DNA of 48,643 nucleotides from a virus. The stretch spans positions 1 through 48,643 of IMG/VR virus record IMGVR_UViG_3300003873_000380; one strand, given 5' to 3'. This document shows positions 1-9,147 of this stretch, piece by piece. Positions within the stretch are counted from its first letter, which is position 1, and the number at the start of each line of letters is the position of its first letter. Under the pieces are notes generated by a model, which saw only the letters and a list, made by a program, of their open reading frames with translations, searched no databases and was not told the DNA's origin. A program made the position numbers and the translations under genes.

Positions 1-2
1 AA

Positions 3-305
3 GCTAAACAGCGATTAGCTCAATATAAGTTAGAGATTGGTAAACCTGCTCAACCTATTTATGAGCAACAGCCAGACCCTAAGACAGGTACAATAGTTGA
101 TGTAAAAGTAGGTATGACTCAAGAGGTAATGCCTTTAGATTTGTTAGTGACTGAAACGACAACAGACCCAATCACTGATAAAACAACAACTAAGCAAGTG
201 ACTAATCCTGAGATTGTAAAAGATAGAACAGAACGAGCGAGTGCGAATGCAATAGTAAAAGCTGCTACTCCTAAGATTTTATCAAATTATACAAAGAGGT
301 TGTAA
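3..305 (+). CDS. C-terminal end of an unidentified phage protein (cut by window edge)
   Basis: The frame is open from base 3 to a TAA at 303-305, giving at least 100 residues of a longer protein whose start lies to the left. A methionine at base 114 is internal and the upstream frame reads as good coding sequence, so the gene is treated as 5'-truncated. The piece is polar and rich in Thr, Lys, Gln and Val, with no membrane segment and no motif I recognise. Its stop overlaps the start of the next small gene (TAATG), so it belongs to the same operon as the RCC1-repeat protein. A tail or tail-fibre component is a guess from position only. Confidence 0.6.
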   Translation, partial: AKQRLAQYKLEIGKPAQPIYEQQPDPKTGTIVDVKVGMTQEVMPLDLLVTETTTDPITDKTTTKQVTNPEIVKDRTERASANAIVKAATPKILSNYTKRL

Positions 306-433
306 TGTACATAAGCAAAAAAAGCATAAATCGAGAGATAAGGATAAATATTAGAAACAATAATATAGACTATTTTATTGAGTTGTTATTTAATTATTTT
401 AATAAACTTTTGCCTAACTACAAGATATTATAA
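305..433 (+). CDS. 42-aa basic small protein, translationally coupled
   Basis: The ATG overlaps the preceding stop codon (TAATG at 303-307), and its own TAA at 431-433 is followed at once by the ATG of the RCC1-repeat gene. This stop/start chaining on both sides is the main support. The peptide starts MYISKKSINREIRINIR, is rich in Ile, Asn, Lys and Arg, and ends in an aromatic, Leu-rich half (about residues 23-42) that could form an amphipathic helix. No signal peptide or clear membrane span is seen. It may be a small accessory protein, or it may mainly couple translation between its neighbours. Function unknown. Confidence 0.5.
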   Translation: MYISKKSINREIRINIRNNNIDYFIELLFNYFNKLLPNYKIL

Positions 434-3400
434 ATGGCTATTGGCGCGTTTTCGGTTTCGAGTAAATCAGTTGCAAGCACATCTATTTTTGATGGAACTT
501 TAAAAGCTAATGTCTTATCTAATGCTTCGATAATAGCTAATATAACAACTGAGATAAGATTATCTGCTTCATTACTTAGCTATTCAAGTTTTAACTCTCA
601 ACTATTGATAGGCGATTTATTTAAAGCTAACGCGACAGCAATCGCAACGATTAGCGCGTCATTATCAACTTCAATAACGATTAGATGCGCATTAAAATCA
701 TCATCAAAAATAAATGCATTTCTTACTGATAAGCCGCTATTAATTGGCAATAAAAAAGAGGGGTACATTTTATCTAACGAGGTTAAAAAACTATTTAGCA
801 ACATAACCTACCCTGCTTTATTTTATATTAAAAACCTAACATCAACAGGTGTATCATTTCCTGAAATAACAGGGCTATATATTCAAAGTAGCAATAATTC
901 AGGTGATGGATTAACTATTGAAATAACTAATTTTGACGCGCTATTAAGACTTTCGGCAAGTATAGAATTATCAAGCATTGATTATTATAAAATACAGATA
1001 ACGCTTATTAAAGAGGGATTATATTATAAAGATACATCCCTTGATATGACCTCGCCACTAATAAAGCTAAACGGAAACACACAATATACAGTCATAAAAG
1101 GTGGACAGTATATAGAGCTAGGTGCTTATGCTATTGATGATAGAGATGGAACGCTCCCTGTATTAATTACGGGTCGAGTCAATAACAAAAAAATAGGCAA
1201 TTACCCACTTACTTATACAGCAACAGATAAATCAGGGAATACATCATCCGTAAATAGGATGGTAGACATTATCAGCGCAACATTAACAAGTAATTTATTT
1301 TCGTGGGGAAATGGCGGTGAAAATAAGTTATTAACAAGCAATAATATTGATATTTTTACGCCTACGCCAACAAATACGCAAGACAATTATATTATTGTAG
1401 ACTCAGGTATTAATTTCTCTATTGCAATTAAATCAGACGGCACACTATGGGGTATAGGAGTCAATGATTTAGGGCAATGTGGGGTAGGGCATACAAAGAA
1501 AGTTACTGTAAAAACTCAGATAGGAATAAAAACGGACTGGGTAAGCGTGTCGTGCGGAAAAGCACATACTTTAGCACTAGACAGCCAAGGGGTAGTATAT
1601 TCTTGGGGAGATGGCTCGTTAGGTCAGTTAGGTACAGGGGATTTTTATAATAAAGATGCTCCCGTAAAAATATCAATAAACGCGCTATCGGTATCGGCTG
1701 GGTTTTTACACTCAGTTATACTAAATAAAAATCATTCAATATCAGTTTTCGGTGATAATTATTATGGTCAATTAGGTAACGGAATTACTGATAAAAAACC
1801 AGTAAACAAACTGATAAAATTAACTAAGTCATGGTTAAAAGTTGGAGTAGGTGAAAATTTCACAATAACTTTAGACTCAAAAAACGTTGTTTATGGAGTA
1901 GGGAGCGGAGCAAGCGGTCAATTAGGCTATGATAATAACGCCAATCCGCACGGGAACTATGCGCTTTATCCATTAACAGACTCAAATATAAACGACCCAG
2001 CAATTAACCCCAATTTAGATGGATGGAAAGATTTAGCGGCAGGTAGGCGGTTTTGTGTTATTTTGCATAAAACTACTGGGTTAGCTTATGTGACGGGTCA
2101 AAACACATACGGACAAGCAACTGCACCAACTGGAACGGATAAAACATTATTTACCCTCGCAGGGGGTGTGGTATTTAAAAATATCTTTGCTGGTGTTGAT
2201 TACTGGTTTGGGCTAACTGATACGGGTGTTCTTTACGGGATAGGTCGTAATTCAAATAGACAGTTATCTTTAGGAAACAATGTCAATACAGATATTCTAT
2301 TGCCATGTACAGCACCAACAATAGGCGTATGGTCTAAGGTCGCTTGTGCATATAAACATACCTTAGCATTGTCAACCAATGGCGATATTTACGTTACTGG
2401 AAGCGCGGCACAGGCTACAACTTTCGGAACATCAAAAGCATCATTTACACAAATAGGACTAGCAGGTGGATGGACAGATATTAGTGCAGGTCGGACGCAT
2501 TCACTCGGCATAAGAAATGGAAAAGTCTATGCTTGGGGTGATAATCTTTACGGTGAGTGTTCAGATGTAATCCCTGTCACTGGAACAAGTATTATTACTG
2601 AGATAATGACAGCCATAACATTAAACTCAACGCCTTTAAGTGTTCATGCTGGTACATACGTTTCATACGTATTAATGACTAACGGAGCTGTTTATTCTTT
2701 TGGTAGTAACGTGGTTTACAATACCGTGCTAGATGCAACGCCTTTATCGTGTGGCAAATTGGGTCGAATTATAACTGGTGATTTTGATGCAGTGCCAACA
2801 ACTATTATTGGTAAATATAAAGATATTTCTGTTTTATATGACTCTATTTATGCGATTGACTCATCAAGGCAGCTATCGTCATGGGGATATAACAGGAATT
2901 TCCAGCTTAATACAGGGAGAGTTTATAGCACAGTAGCAGGTCATACGACCGAGGGAGAAAACCAGAATATCCCACTAATAGCCTATTCAGATTACAACTG
3001 GTTAAAAATATCGGCTGGAATTTATCACACAATGGGTATTAGATACTCACACGTTGGAGATGCGCACGGTAGTATATGGGGTTTTGGCGATAACTCAAGG
3101 AGACAGATTTATAAAGCTGTTGTAAAAAAATATAACGAACCAGTAAAAATAGGCGGCTCTAATAACTGGATTAATATATCTTGTAGTTTACATAATTTAG
3201 CAATTCAATCGGACGGGATTAATAATAATCAAGGCGTATTGTATGCGTGGGGCTACTCATACTTTAATCAGTTAGGATTAATCGGGATAACCGATAAATC
3301 TACACCGCAATTAATAAGCAGTGATTTATTTAACAAAGTCAGTGCAGGTTATCATCATTCATTAGTTGAAAGAAGCGATAACGCGGTTCTTGCTTGTGGT

Positions 3401-4687
3401 CAAAATATTTACGGTCAAACAGGTGTTTATATATCGCCAGCGGAAAAAACAGTACCGACAAAACAATATATGGATGTAGCAGGAATAGTTAATACTAACG
3501 CAACTAATTTTGCTTTCTTTGAAACAAATAGATTGATGATTAGTAATGGTGGTTTATTTGTATCTGGGACTAACGAATGGGGACAGTTAGGGCTAGGGTA
3601 TTTTTATGACCTTAATGATGGATTAGTATCATTTTCATCTTTTACTGGTCAATATTTAAACAGCTATAATTATTCATCATCTAGTGTAGATGGAACAGTG
3701 ACTAATAATTATACAGTTACATTGCCAAGCGTTAATATAGTAAAAGTAGATATAGGCTTTAGTCACAGCGTATATTTAGATAGTTTAGGTGGATTATACA
3801 GTGCTGGTGACAATACCTACAATCCACTAGGGGATGCAGTAGGCGGTAAAGTTATCGCTGGAACAAATGAACCAGCGAATACCGCTCACTCTAACCTGCA
3901 AGTTTATTTATACGATTTAATGGTTACAGGTAGCGCGATTAAGTTTATTGATTTTGCTTGTTCATATTATGGGACAGTAGCAATATCAACGCTTGGAGAA
4001 TTATACGGTTCAGGATTAAATGCCACGCCTAGTGGTGGTAAAAACATAAAAATCGGGACTGCTACTAATTGGATTAAGGTTTTTGCAAAAGAAGCGCAAT
4101 TTTCCGCTATTAATTCGATTAATGAGTTATGGGTTTGGGGTTGGGGGAAAGATGGACAGTTAGGGCTAGGAATAACTAACAGCGTAGATATTCCAACAAA
4201 AACAAGTATTTTAGCAAAAAAAGCATCACATAGCCGCTATACATCCTTTGCTATCGGGATGAATGGCGAATTATACGGAACAGGGCATAATGATGTAGGG
4301 CAATTAGGCTTAGGCACATTATCAACCATACCAACAACTAGCTTTACTAAAATAGGAAATGATGCGGACTGGATGGATGTTGCTAATTCTAGAACAGTAA
4401 CGCTTGCATTGAAAAATAATGGTACGTTATGGATATGTGGAGATATTGGAACGGGATATACTGGAAACCCGTTATTATTTCAAAATGCAATAAACGGAAA
4501 TACATGGAGCGCGGTTTTTAGTGACGGGCATAATTTCTATGCAATGCAACAAGACGGTACAATTTGGTTCTTTGAACAATTAAACGCGAGTGCATTATCA
4601 AATGTAACTAAATTCAGTAAAATAGGCACAACGGAAATATTCACAGATATAAATGCAGGCTACTTTACTTCTTTTGGTATTAAATAA
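434..4687 (+). CDS. RCC1-repeat (beta-propeller) tail or receptor-binding protein, 1417 aa
   Basis: This is a very large protein. Residues about 1-210 are Ser/Ala/Ile-rich with no clear family. Residues about 214-282 form an Ig-like module of the DUF5011/HYR type (GGQYIELGAYAIDDRDG, then NYPLTYTATDKSGN). From about residue 290 to the end there are many RCC1-type repeats of roughly 50-60 residues, marked by GxNxxGQLG-like turns (for example GDGSLGQLGTGD and GTNEWGQLGLGYF) and by SAGxxHSLxL and W-G strands. RCC1 repeats fold as seven-bladed propellers, so there is room for two or more. It is followed, with a TAATG overlap, by a glycosidase-like protein and sits beside the capsid/tail genes. Inference: a virion surface protein for adhesion or receptor binding. 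The ATG follows the previous stop with no spacer and there is no strong ribosome-binding site, so coupled translation is likely. Confidence 0.8.
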   Translation: MAIGAFSVSSKSVASTSIFDGTLKANVLSNASIIANITTEIRLSASLLSYSSFNSQLLIGDLFKANATAIATISASLSTSITIRCALKSSSKINAFLTDKPLLIGNKKEGYILSNEVKKLFSNITYPALFYIKNLTSTGVSFPEITGLYIQSSNNSGDGLTIEITNFDALLRLSASIELSSIDYYKIQITLIKEGLYYKDTSLDMTSPLIKLNGNTQYTVIKGGQYIELGAYAIDDRDGTLPVLITGRVNNKKIGNYPLTYTATDKSGNTSSVNRMVDIISATLTSNLFSWGNGGENKLLTSNNIDIFTPTPTNTQDNYIIVDSGINFSIAIKSDGTLWGIGVNDLGQCGVGHTKKVTVKTQIGIKTDWVSVSCGKAHTLALDSQGVVYSWGDGSLGQLGTGDFYNKDAPVKISINALSVSAGFLHSVILNKNHSISVFGDNYYGQLGNGITDKKPVNKLIKLTKSWLKVGVGENFTITLDSKNVVYGVGSGASGQLGYDNNANPHGNYALYPLTDSNINDPAINPNLDGWKDLAAGRRFCVILHKTTGLAYVTGQNTYGQATAPTGTDKTLFTLAGGVVFKNIFAGVDYWFGLTDTGVLYGIGRNSNRQLSLGNNVNTDILLPCTAPTIGVWSKVACAYKHTLALSTNGDIYVTGSAAQATTFGTSKASFTQIGLAGGWTDISAGRTHSLGIRNGKVYAWGDNLYGECSDVIPVTGTSIITEIMTAITLNSTPLSVHAGTYVSYVLMTNGAVYSFGSNVVYNTVLDATPLSCGKLGRIITGDFDAVPTTIIGKYKDISVLYDSIYAIDSSRQLSSWGYNRNFQLNTGRVYSTVAGHTTEGENQNIPLIAYSDYNWLKISAGIYHTMGIRYSHVGDAHGSIWGFGDNSRRQIYKAVVKKYNEPVKIGGSNNWINISCSLHNLAIQSDGINNNQGVLYAWGYSYFNQLGLIGITDKSTPQLISSDLFNKVSAGYHHSLVERSDNAVLACGQNIYGQTGVYISPAEKTVPTKQYMDVAGIVNTNATNFAFFETNRLMISNGGLFVSGTNEWGQLGLGYFYDLNDGLVSFSSFTGQYLNSYNYSSSSVDGTVTNNYTVTLPSVNIVKVDIGFSHSVYLDSLGGLYSAGDNTYNPLGDAVGGKVIAGTNEPANTAHSNLQVYLYDLMVTGSAIKFIDFACSYYGTVAISTLGELYGSGLNATPSGGKNIKIGTATNWIKVFAKEAQFSAINSINELWVWGWGKDGQLGLGITNSVDIPTKTSILAKKASHSRYTSFAIGMNGELYGTGHNDVGQLGLGTLSTIPTTSFTKIGNDADWMDVANSRTVTLALKNNGTLWICGDIGTGYTGNPLLFQNAINGNTWSAVFSDGHNFYAMQQDGTIWFFEQLNASALSNVTKFSKIGTTEIFTDINAGYFTSFGIK

Positions 4688-6993
4688 TGATAGCACCTAA
4701 ACGCCTTTTAACTTATTACGGCTACCCTATAGACTATAAGGGTATATGGGATACAAATTTAGTAATAGATGCCATTAGCTTAAACTATGATATTTATATT
4801 TGCGGTGATACATATCAAAAAATAACACATCCTGAATATGCAAGCACAGCCAAGATAATAAACGGATTAAGAGCGAAAGGCGTTGAAGTATGGGGGTATA
4901 TCCCTATCGGTGTTACTACTTCAAACTTACCTTTATCAGAAATAACAGCAAGAATTACAGAATGGAATAATATAGGTGTAGATGGTATATTTCTTGATGA
5001 ATTTGGATTTGATTATGGCGTAACTAGACAGCGGCAAATTGATGTTGTAAATGCCGTTTACGCAGCATCATTAAATTACATAGCTAATTCATGGGAGTGG
5101 GAATGGGTATCAATTGATACATTAACAGAGCTTAGCAAAAAATATCAAGCTGGTGATTGGGTTTACGATCAATTTGTTATCGGAAACCCGACTAATTTAA
5201 CATTACCGCGAACCAGTAAAGATGGCTATATGCTTGAGAATTTCGGCATTTCAAACACAGGACTAAATACATTTAGCGAATACTTCTTAAGATTATTAAA
5301 TGTAACGGATAACAACCCTATTGATATGCGGTTATGGGGGTTAGGGGTATTGCCAGAATTGCCAGAGGGGACACTAAATACCGCATTATCCACTCCATTC
5401 TCAACAGCTCAAGAATTGGCAGATTATACGAGAGCAACCGCTTATTCATGGAATTTAGATGCCAGTGGGGTTAATGGTTATAGTTTTGGTTCAGCAGGTA
5501 ATACGACTTTTGAAACGACAGGGATAATATTAGATGTCTATGGTAACGCGACAGAAAATGGAATAGTTTATGAAACTCATGCCTCAGTAGCTAATTTTTC
5601 AAATCAAAAACACGTTATCATTGGCATGAACCCGTATTATTATCAAGTTGTTGATGCTTATAATTACGATAGGTTTTATGATAATTACCCCGTAAATAGA
5701 AAGACTGGTATTATTGGCAATTCAATGCCAGGTACTTGGCGACCATTTAGTTTGAATAGTCCTTATAATTTACCTATACCGCATAATGTAAGACTATTTG
5801 ATAGTGCAAATATACAAGGTGTTTATCCTAAATTCTCAACAACATACCCTAATTCAAATAACCTAGTTGATTATTTTGTCCGTATTGAAAAAACAGTTCG
5901 CTTTGTACGTTCATTCACGCCTAGTATTTGGGTGATAGACTCATCAATCACACCATTAACAAGTGTTTACAGAAAAAAAGGCATTAGCGTAGGGGGTAAT
6001 GATGACTGGGTTCGACCATTAGACCCTAATAACCAATTTGAAACACTAGCACTGGCTCAAGGCTATTTAACTGTCACTGAAAATGTACCTGTATTGCCTG
6101 AAATGTGGAGCGAGGGGACTGGAGACGGTCATCAAATAATAATCGACCCATTTAAAAATGTATTATGGGAAATGTCACGGTTTAATTGGGTATATTTATC
6201 AGGCAAACAAATAGCCACTTGTTCAACTTTTAATATCTGGTTGCTAAAAGGCAGTAAAAATGAATTAAATATAAAAAAAGGAGATTTAGTTAATCGACCA
6301 ATGATAGATAACGGGCAAGGTGGGCTTATTGAGATTAATCCATACGATAGCGGTAAGGGAGTTGCAACAGTCGAATTGGATAAATTATGGGTTAATAGAG
6401 GAAGTCGAGGCGGTGGTGCGACATCAATCGCTGGAATGATACGACCTGAAGAGATAGAACACGCACTTAAAAGTCAATATGGTTATATTCATCACGCTTT
6501 AACTTTTACGATTGACTCAATAAGAGCAGGTAAAAATGTAAATGGATTGCCAACTAAAATTTTCGACTCTTCTTTGTGCGCCAGAAGTGACGGGCAAGGT
6601 CGGTCAGGCGACTTATTAAGCGAGCAAGAAAAATTACCTTATTACGGTATGCGTGTACAGCTTGATCCAACTTTAACGGAAACTACATTTGATGAATGGG
6701 GATTAACGAGAGAGTGTAGAATTGTAGCAAGGACTCTACAGAAATATGGAATGATTTTATCAGACAGTGGGGGAGATTTTGCAATAGATATTCAATTGTT
6801 GAACTCAGACCCCGTAAAGCACTGGAACGAATGGGAGCGTCATTTTCCATTGATTTATAAATCATCAAGCGATATAAAAATAGGTGCTTTTGATTTACTT
6901 GGAAACGTAGCTTTTAAGTATATGAGAGTAGTGGATATGGGTATTAATTTAGTCGGTTATGATGAAGCGACAAATTTACCTGTTACTTCTTAA
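4687..6993 (+). CDS. Glycosidase-like tail protein (TIM-barrel N-terminal domain), 768 aa
   Basis: The start overlaps the stop of the RCC1 gene (TAATG). Residues about 1-270 look like a glycoside-hydrolase TIM barrel of the GH114/endo-polygalactosaminidase-like or DUF4434-like kind: LLTYYGYPIDYKG at the first strand, VEVWGYIPIG, then GVDGIFLDEFGFDYG, where the Asp-Glu pair on a strand end is the likely acidic active site. The remainder is rich in aromatic residues, Asn and Gly and has no family I can name; it may bind glycans or the virion. No signal peptide. Lying in one operon with the RCC1 protein and just before the capsid gene, it is probably a tail-spike or fibre-associated enzyme that degrades surface polysaccharide. 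The enzyme class is inferred from motif shape only. Confidence 0.6.
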   Translation: MIAPKRLLTYYGYPIDYKGIWDTNLVIDAISLNYDIYICGDTYQKITHPEYASTAKIINGLRAKGVEVWGYIPIGVTTSNLPLSEITARITEWNNIGVDGIFLDEFGFDYGVTRQRQIDVVNAVYAASLNYIANSWEWEWVSIDTLTELSKKYQAGDWVYDQFVIGNPTNLTLPRTSKDGYMLENFGISNTGLNTFSEYFLRLLNVTDNNPIDMRLWGLGVLPELPEGTLNTALSTPFSTAQELADYTRATAYSWNLDASGVNGYSFGSAGNTTFETTGIILDVYGNATENGIVYETHASVANFSNQKHVIIGMNPYYYQVVDAYNYDRFYDNYPVNRKTGIIGNSMPGTWRPFSLNSPYNLPIPHNVRLFDSANIQGVYPKFSTTYPNSNNLVDYFVRIEKTVRFVRSFTPSIWVIDSSITPLTSVYRKKGISVGGNDDWVRPLDPNNQFETLALAQGYLTVTENVPVLPEMWSEGTGDGHQIIIDPFKNVLWEMSRFNWVYLSGKQIATCSTFNIWLLKGSKNELNIKKGDLVNRPMIDNGQGGLIEINPYDSGKGVATVELDKLWVNRGSRGGGATSIAGMIRPEEIEHALKSQYGYIHHALTFTIDSIRAGKNVNGLPTKIFDSSLCARSDGQGRSGDLLSEQEKLPYYGMRVQLDPTLTETTFDEWGLTRECRIVARTLQKYGMILSDSGGDFAIDIQLLNSDPVKHWNEWERHFPLIYKSSSDIKIGAFDLLGNVAFKYMRVVDMGINLVGYDEATNLPVTS

Positions 6994-7009
6994 AAAAATG
7001 ATACAATAC

Positions 7010-7049
7010 AGCCGTATGCCGATTGTTTATCGAAACGCGGCTATTTTTT
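7010..7049 (+). terminator. Rho-independent terminator between tail-spike operon and capsid gene
   Basis: The stem AGCCG (7010-7014) pairs with CGGCT (7038-7042); an inner CGAT/ATCG hairpin lies between them, and a run of six T follows (7044-7049). It lies between the stop of the glycosidase-like gene at 6993 and the capsid gene start at 7075, so it would end the surface-protein transcript. Confidence 0.65.
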
Positions 7050-7074
7050 AAATATATAGCTAAAGGCTAAGAAT

Positions 7075-8769
7075 ATGACTAATATGTTACAGCGTCAATA
7101 TCACAATAAAAACACTAAGGAAATGGATAATTTTGTTCATTCTTTAGAAAGCGTTGCTGCTACTGAAAACGGTGGCACTTTTGACTCAACAGCGGCAACA
7201 GAATTTATGGTATCAGGATTAAGCCAAGGAGCGGCTATCCCTGAAAAACTACAAATTATTTTAGATGAAGCGGATGCACAAGGACAAGCAGCTTTAGCCA
7301 ATGCGATTTTAGACGGTATCGCATCTTATAAGTTAAAACATGGTGAAGCCCCTGCATCGGACGTTATCGAGAGCGCGGTAGCTCTTGGTTATTCAACAAC
7401 CGACCACGCTCACGCACAGCATGGTCATCGTAGCCTTGCATTGGATAGTATCGCATCGACTAACGCATCAGCAGCTACAGGGTTACAACCAAACCGTGCT
7501 GCGGTCTCAATTATTCACACTATTACAAGTGCTATTCCTTTCGCTCATTACTTGCCAGCCGATATAGGTTCTAATGAAGCGCGTTTAGCCATTCTAACAC
7601 ACCAAGCAGGTAATGAGTACGGTTCTTATTTAGTTAGTGATTTAATGGATGGAGTCGCATCAGGTGATGCTTATATTTCATCTTCTCGCACACACGCGAC
7701 AACTAACGCGGCTGGCGCACATTCTGGTCAGCTAACATCAGTACAAGCAACCCCTGATACTTGTGCGGCAGTTGGCGGAAATGTAGTTGCGGTTAATTTA
7801 TTACGTGGTCGGTCTAATGTTTTTGTTAATGGTCAATTAGTAGCACAAGAAGTTAGCAGCACAGGTACAGGAGCATCAACCGTTTCAGGGGCAGTTACAA
7901 TTTTAGGTGTTACCTATCAAATTGGCGGCACAATTAATACTGATACTGGTGTTATTGCACTAACATCTACACCTGCTTTAGCTAATTCCGTACCTGTTAT
8001 TGTTGAGGGTTTTATTGATTATGAGCGTATGCCAACTCTAACGCCTACTATCGTATCAAGCGTTGAAGTATTTAGCCTTTACGCTAAGCCGTGGCGTGTC
8101 ACTACTACTCAGACTATTGATAGCCGTACACAAATGAGTAATGAACTGGGAATTGATCCTTATAGTGAGGGAATTAGAGCAGTTCAGGTTCAATTTGCAA
8201 ACGAACGTCATTATGAAGTATTGCGTAAAGCAATGCGTTTGGCTGCAAACAATACCGCTACTTTTGATTTTAACTGGGCTGCACTAGGCACATATAAAAA
8301 ACGTGCCGATATTTGGCAGGATTTTAACTCAGTTATTGGTGCTATTTCACAGCAAATGGCAAACGATACATTGGGTTTTGGTGTAAGTCATATCTATGTT
8401 GGTCAACACGTAGCTTCTCAATTATTATCATTACCTAGCAATTTATTTGTGCAAAGCGGAACTAGCGAGCGAGCTGGTATTTATCGCTTAGGGTTACTAT
8501 TTGGTCGTTATCAAGTGTACTTTACTCCTAAAGGGCTTACCGATGGCGTTGCTAGTTCACAAATTCTATGTATTGGTCGTTCTCAAGACGTATCGCGCAA
8601 CCCTTTTGTACTAGGTGACGCAGTAGCTCCTATGGTTGTTCCATTGGCTACTAATGCAGATTTACAACAAGGTGCTGGATTTTACGCCCGTAATTTTACA
8701 GACGTAAATAAATATACTCCATCATCTAAAGCGTGTGCATTAATCACTGTTATTAACATGGGCTTATAA
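7075..8769 (+). CDS. Probable major capsid protein, 564 aa
   Basis: A large soluble protein in G/C-richer codons than its neighbours, which suits a highly expressed gene. The N-terminal third is helical and charged and may be a scaffold-like arm. The middle (about residues 220-325) is Gly/Thr/Val-rich with TGTGASTVSGAVTILG and looks like an inserted beta domain. After it comes a segment with MSNELGIDPYSEGIRA and long helical stretches, as in HK97-fold shell proteins. It has its own transcript start region after a terminator and is followed by a small gene and the tail sheath. Ribosome-binding site TAAAGG lies about 8 nt before the ATG. The call rests on size, position and composition, not on a diagnostic motif. 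No prohead protease is seen next to it. Confidence 0.6.
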   Translation: MTNMLQRQYHNKNTKEMDNFVHSLESVAATENGGTFDSTAATEFMVSGLSQGAAIPEKLQIILDEADAQGQAALANAILDGIASYKLKHGEAPASDVIESAVALGYSTTDHAHAQHGHRSLALDSIASTNASAATGLQPNRAAVSIIHTITSAIPFAHYLPADIGSNEARLAILTHQAGNEYGSYLVSDLMDGVASGDAYISSSRTHATTNAAGAHSGQLTSVQATPDTCAAVGGNVVAVNLLRGRSNVFVNGQLVAQEVSSTGTGASTVSGAVTILGVTYQIGGTINTDTGVIALTSTPALANSVPVIVEGFIDYERMPTLTPTIVSSVEVFSLYAKPWRVTTTQTIDSRTQMSNELGIDPYSEGIRAVQVQFANERHYEVLRKAMRLAANNTATFDFNWAALGTYKKRADIWQDFNSVIGAISQQMANDTLGFGVSHIYVGQHVASQLLSLPSNLFVQSGTSERAGIYRLGLLFGRYQVYFTPKGLTDGVASSQILCIGRSQDVSRNPFVLGDAVAPMVVPLATNADLQQGAGFYARNFTDVNKYTPSSKACALITVINMGL

Positions 8770-8796
8770 TAGCTTTTAACCAGACAAGGAACACTA

Positions 8797-9135
8797 ATGG
8801 ATAAGATTACCGTTAGCGTTCCTCGCTCTAGTGGCGAGGACGCAGTACAATATTTTGATAAAGACGACAAAGGCGAATATAAACCCTTAAAATTAAGACT
8901 AACAAACAAGGTACATCGTGATATTGGTTTGCCCGAAGTTGGTTTGACGCTGGGAAGCTGCCTAGATGATGCAAACTGTTCTAAAGATATTACATTAAAG
9001 CATCCAGACGAGCTAATTAGCTTAATGTCAAGTATCAGCCAGATTGCAAAAGTTAATGGTTATGATGATTTAGTCGATATTGAGTTTGAAGCTAAACAGG
9101 CTAAAAAGCCAGTAACAAGAAAGCCTAAAGCGTAA
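8797..9135 (+). CDS. Small virion-region protein, 112 aa, unknown
   Basis: An acidic-then-basic soluble protein (MDKITVSVPRSSGEDAVQYF at the start, KKPVTRKPKA at the end) with two Cys near residues 55-61. AAGGAA stands about 7 nt before the ATG. It lies between the probable capsid gene and the tail sheath gene, where head-completion, decoration or neck proteins are common, but no motif identifies it. The Lys/Arg/Pro tail suggests contact with DNA or an acidic partner. Transcribed with the sheath gene (12 bp gap). Confidence 0.55.
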   Translation: MDKITVSVPRSSGEDAVQYFDKDDKGEYKPLKLRLTNKVHRDIGLPEVGLTLGSCLDDANCSKDITLKHPDELISLMSSISQIAKVNGYDDLVDIEFEAKQAKKPVTRKPKA

Positions 9136-9147
9136 GGAGCTTAGATT

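Noticed and set aside
434-4687. Eukaryotic contamination as the source of the RCC1 repeats
   Set aside because: The gene is chained by overlapping starts and stops to phage genes on both sides and shares their base composition.
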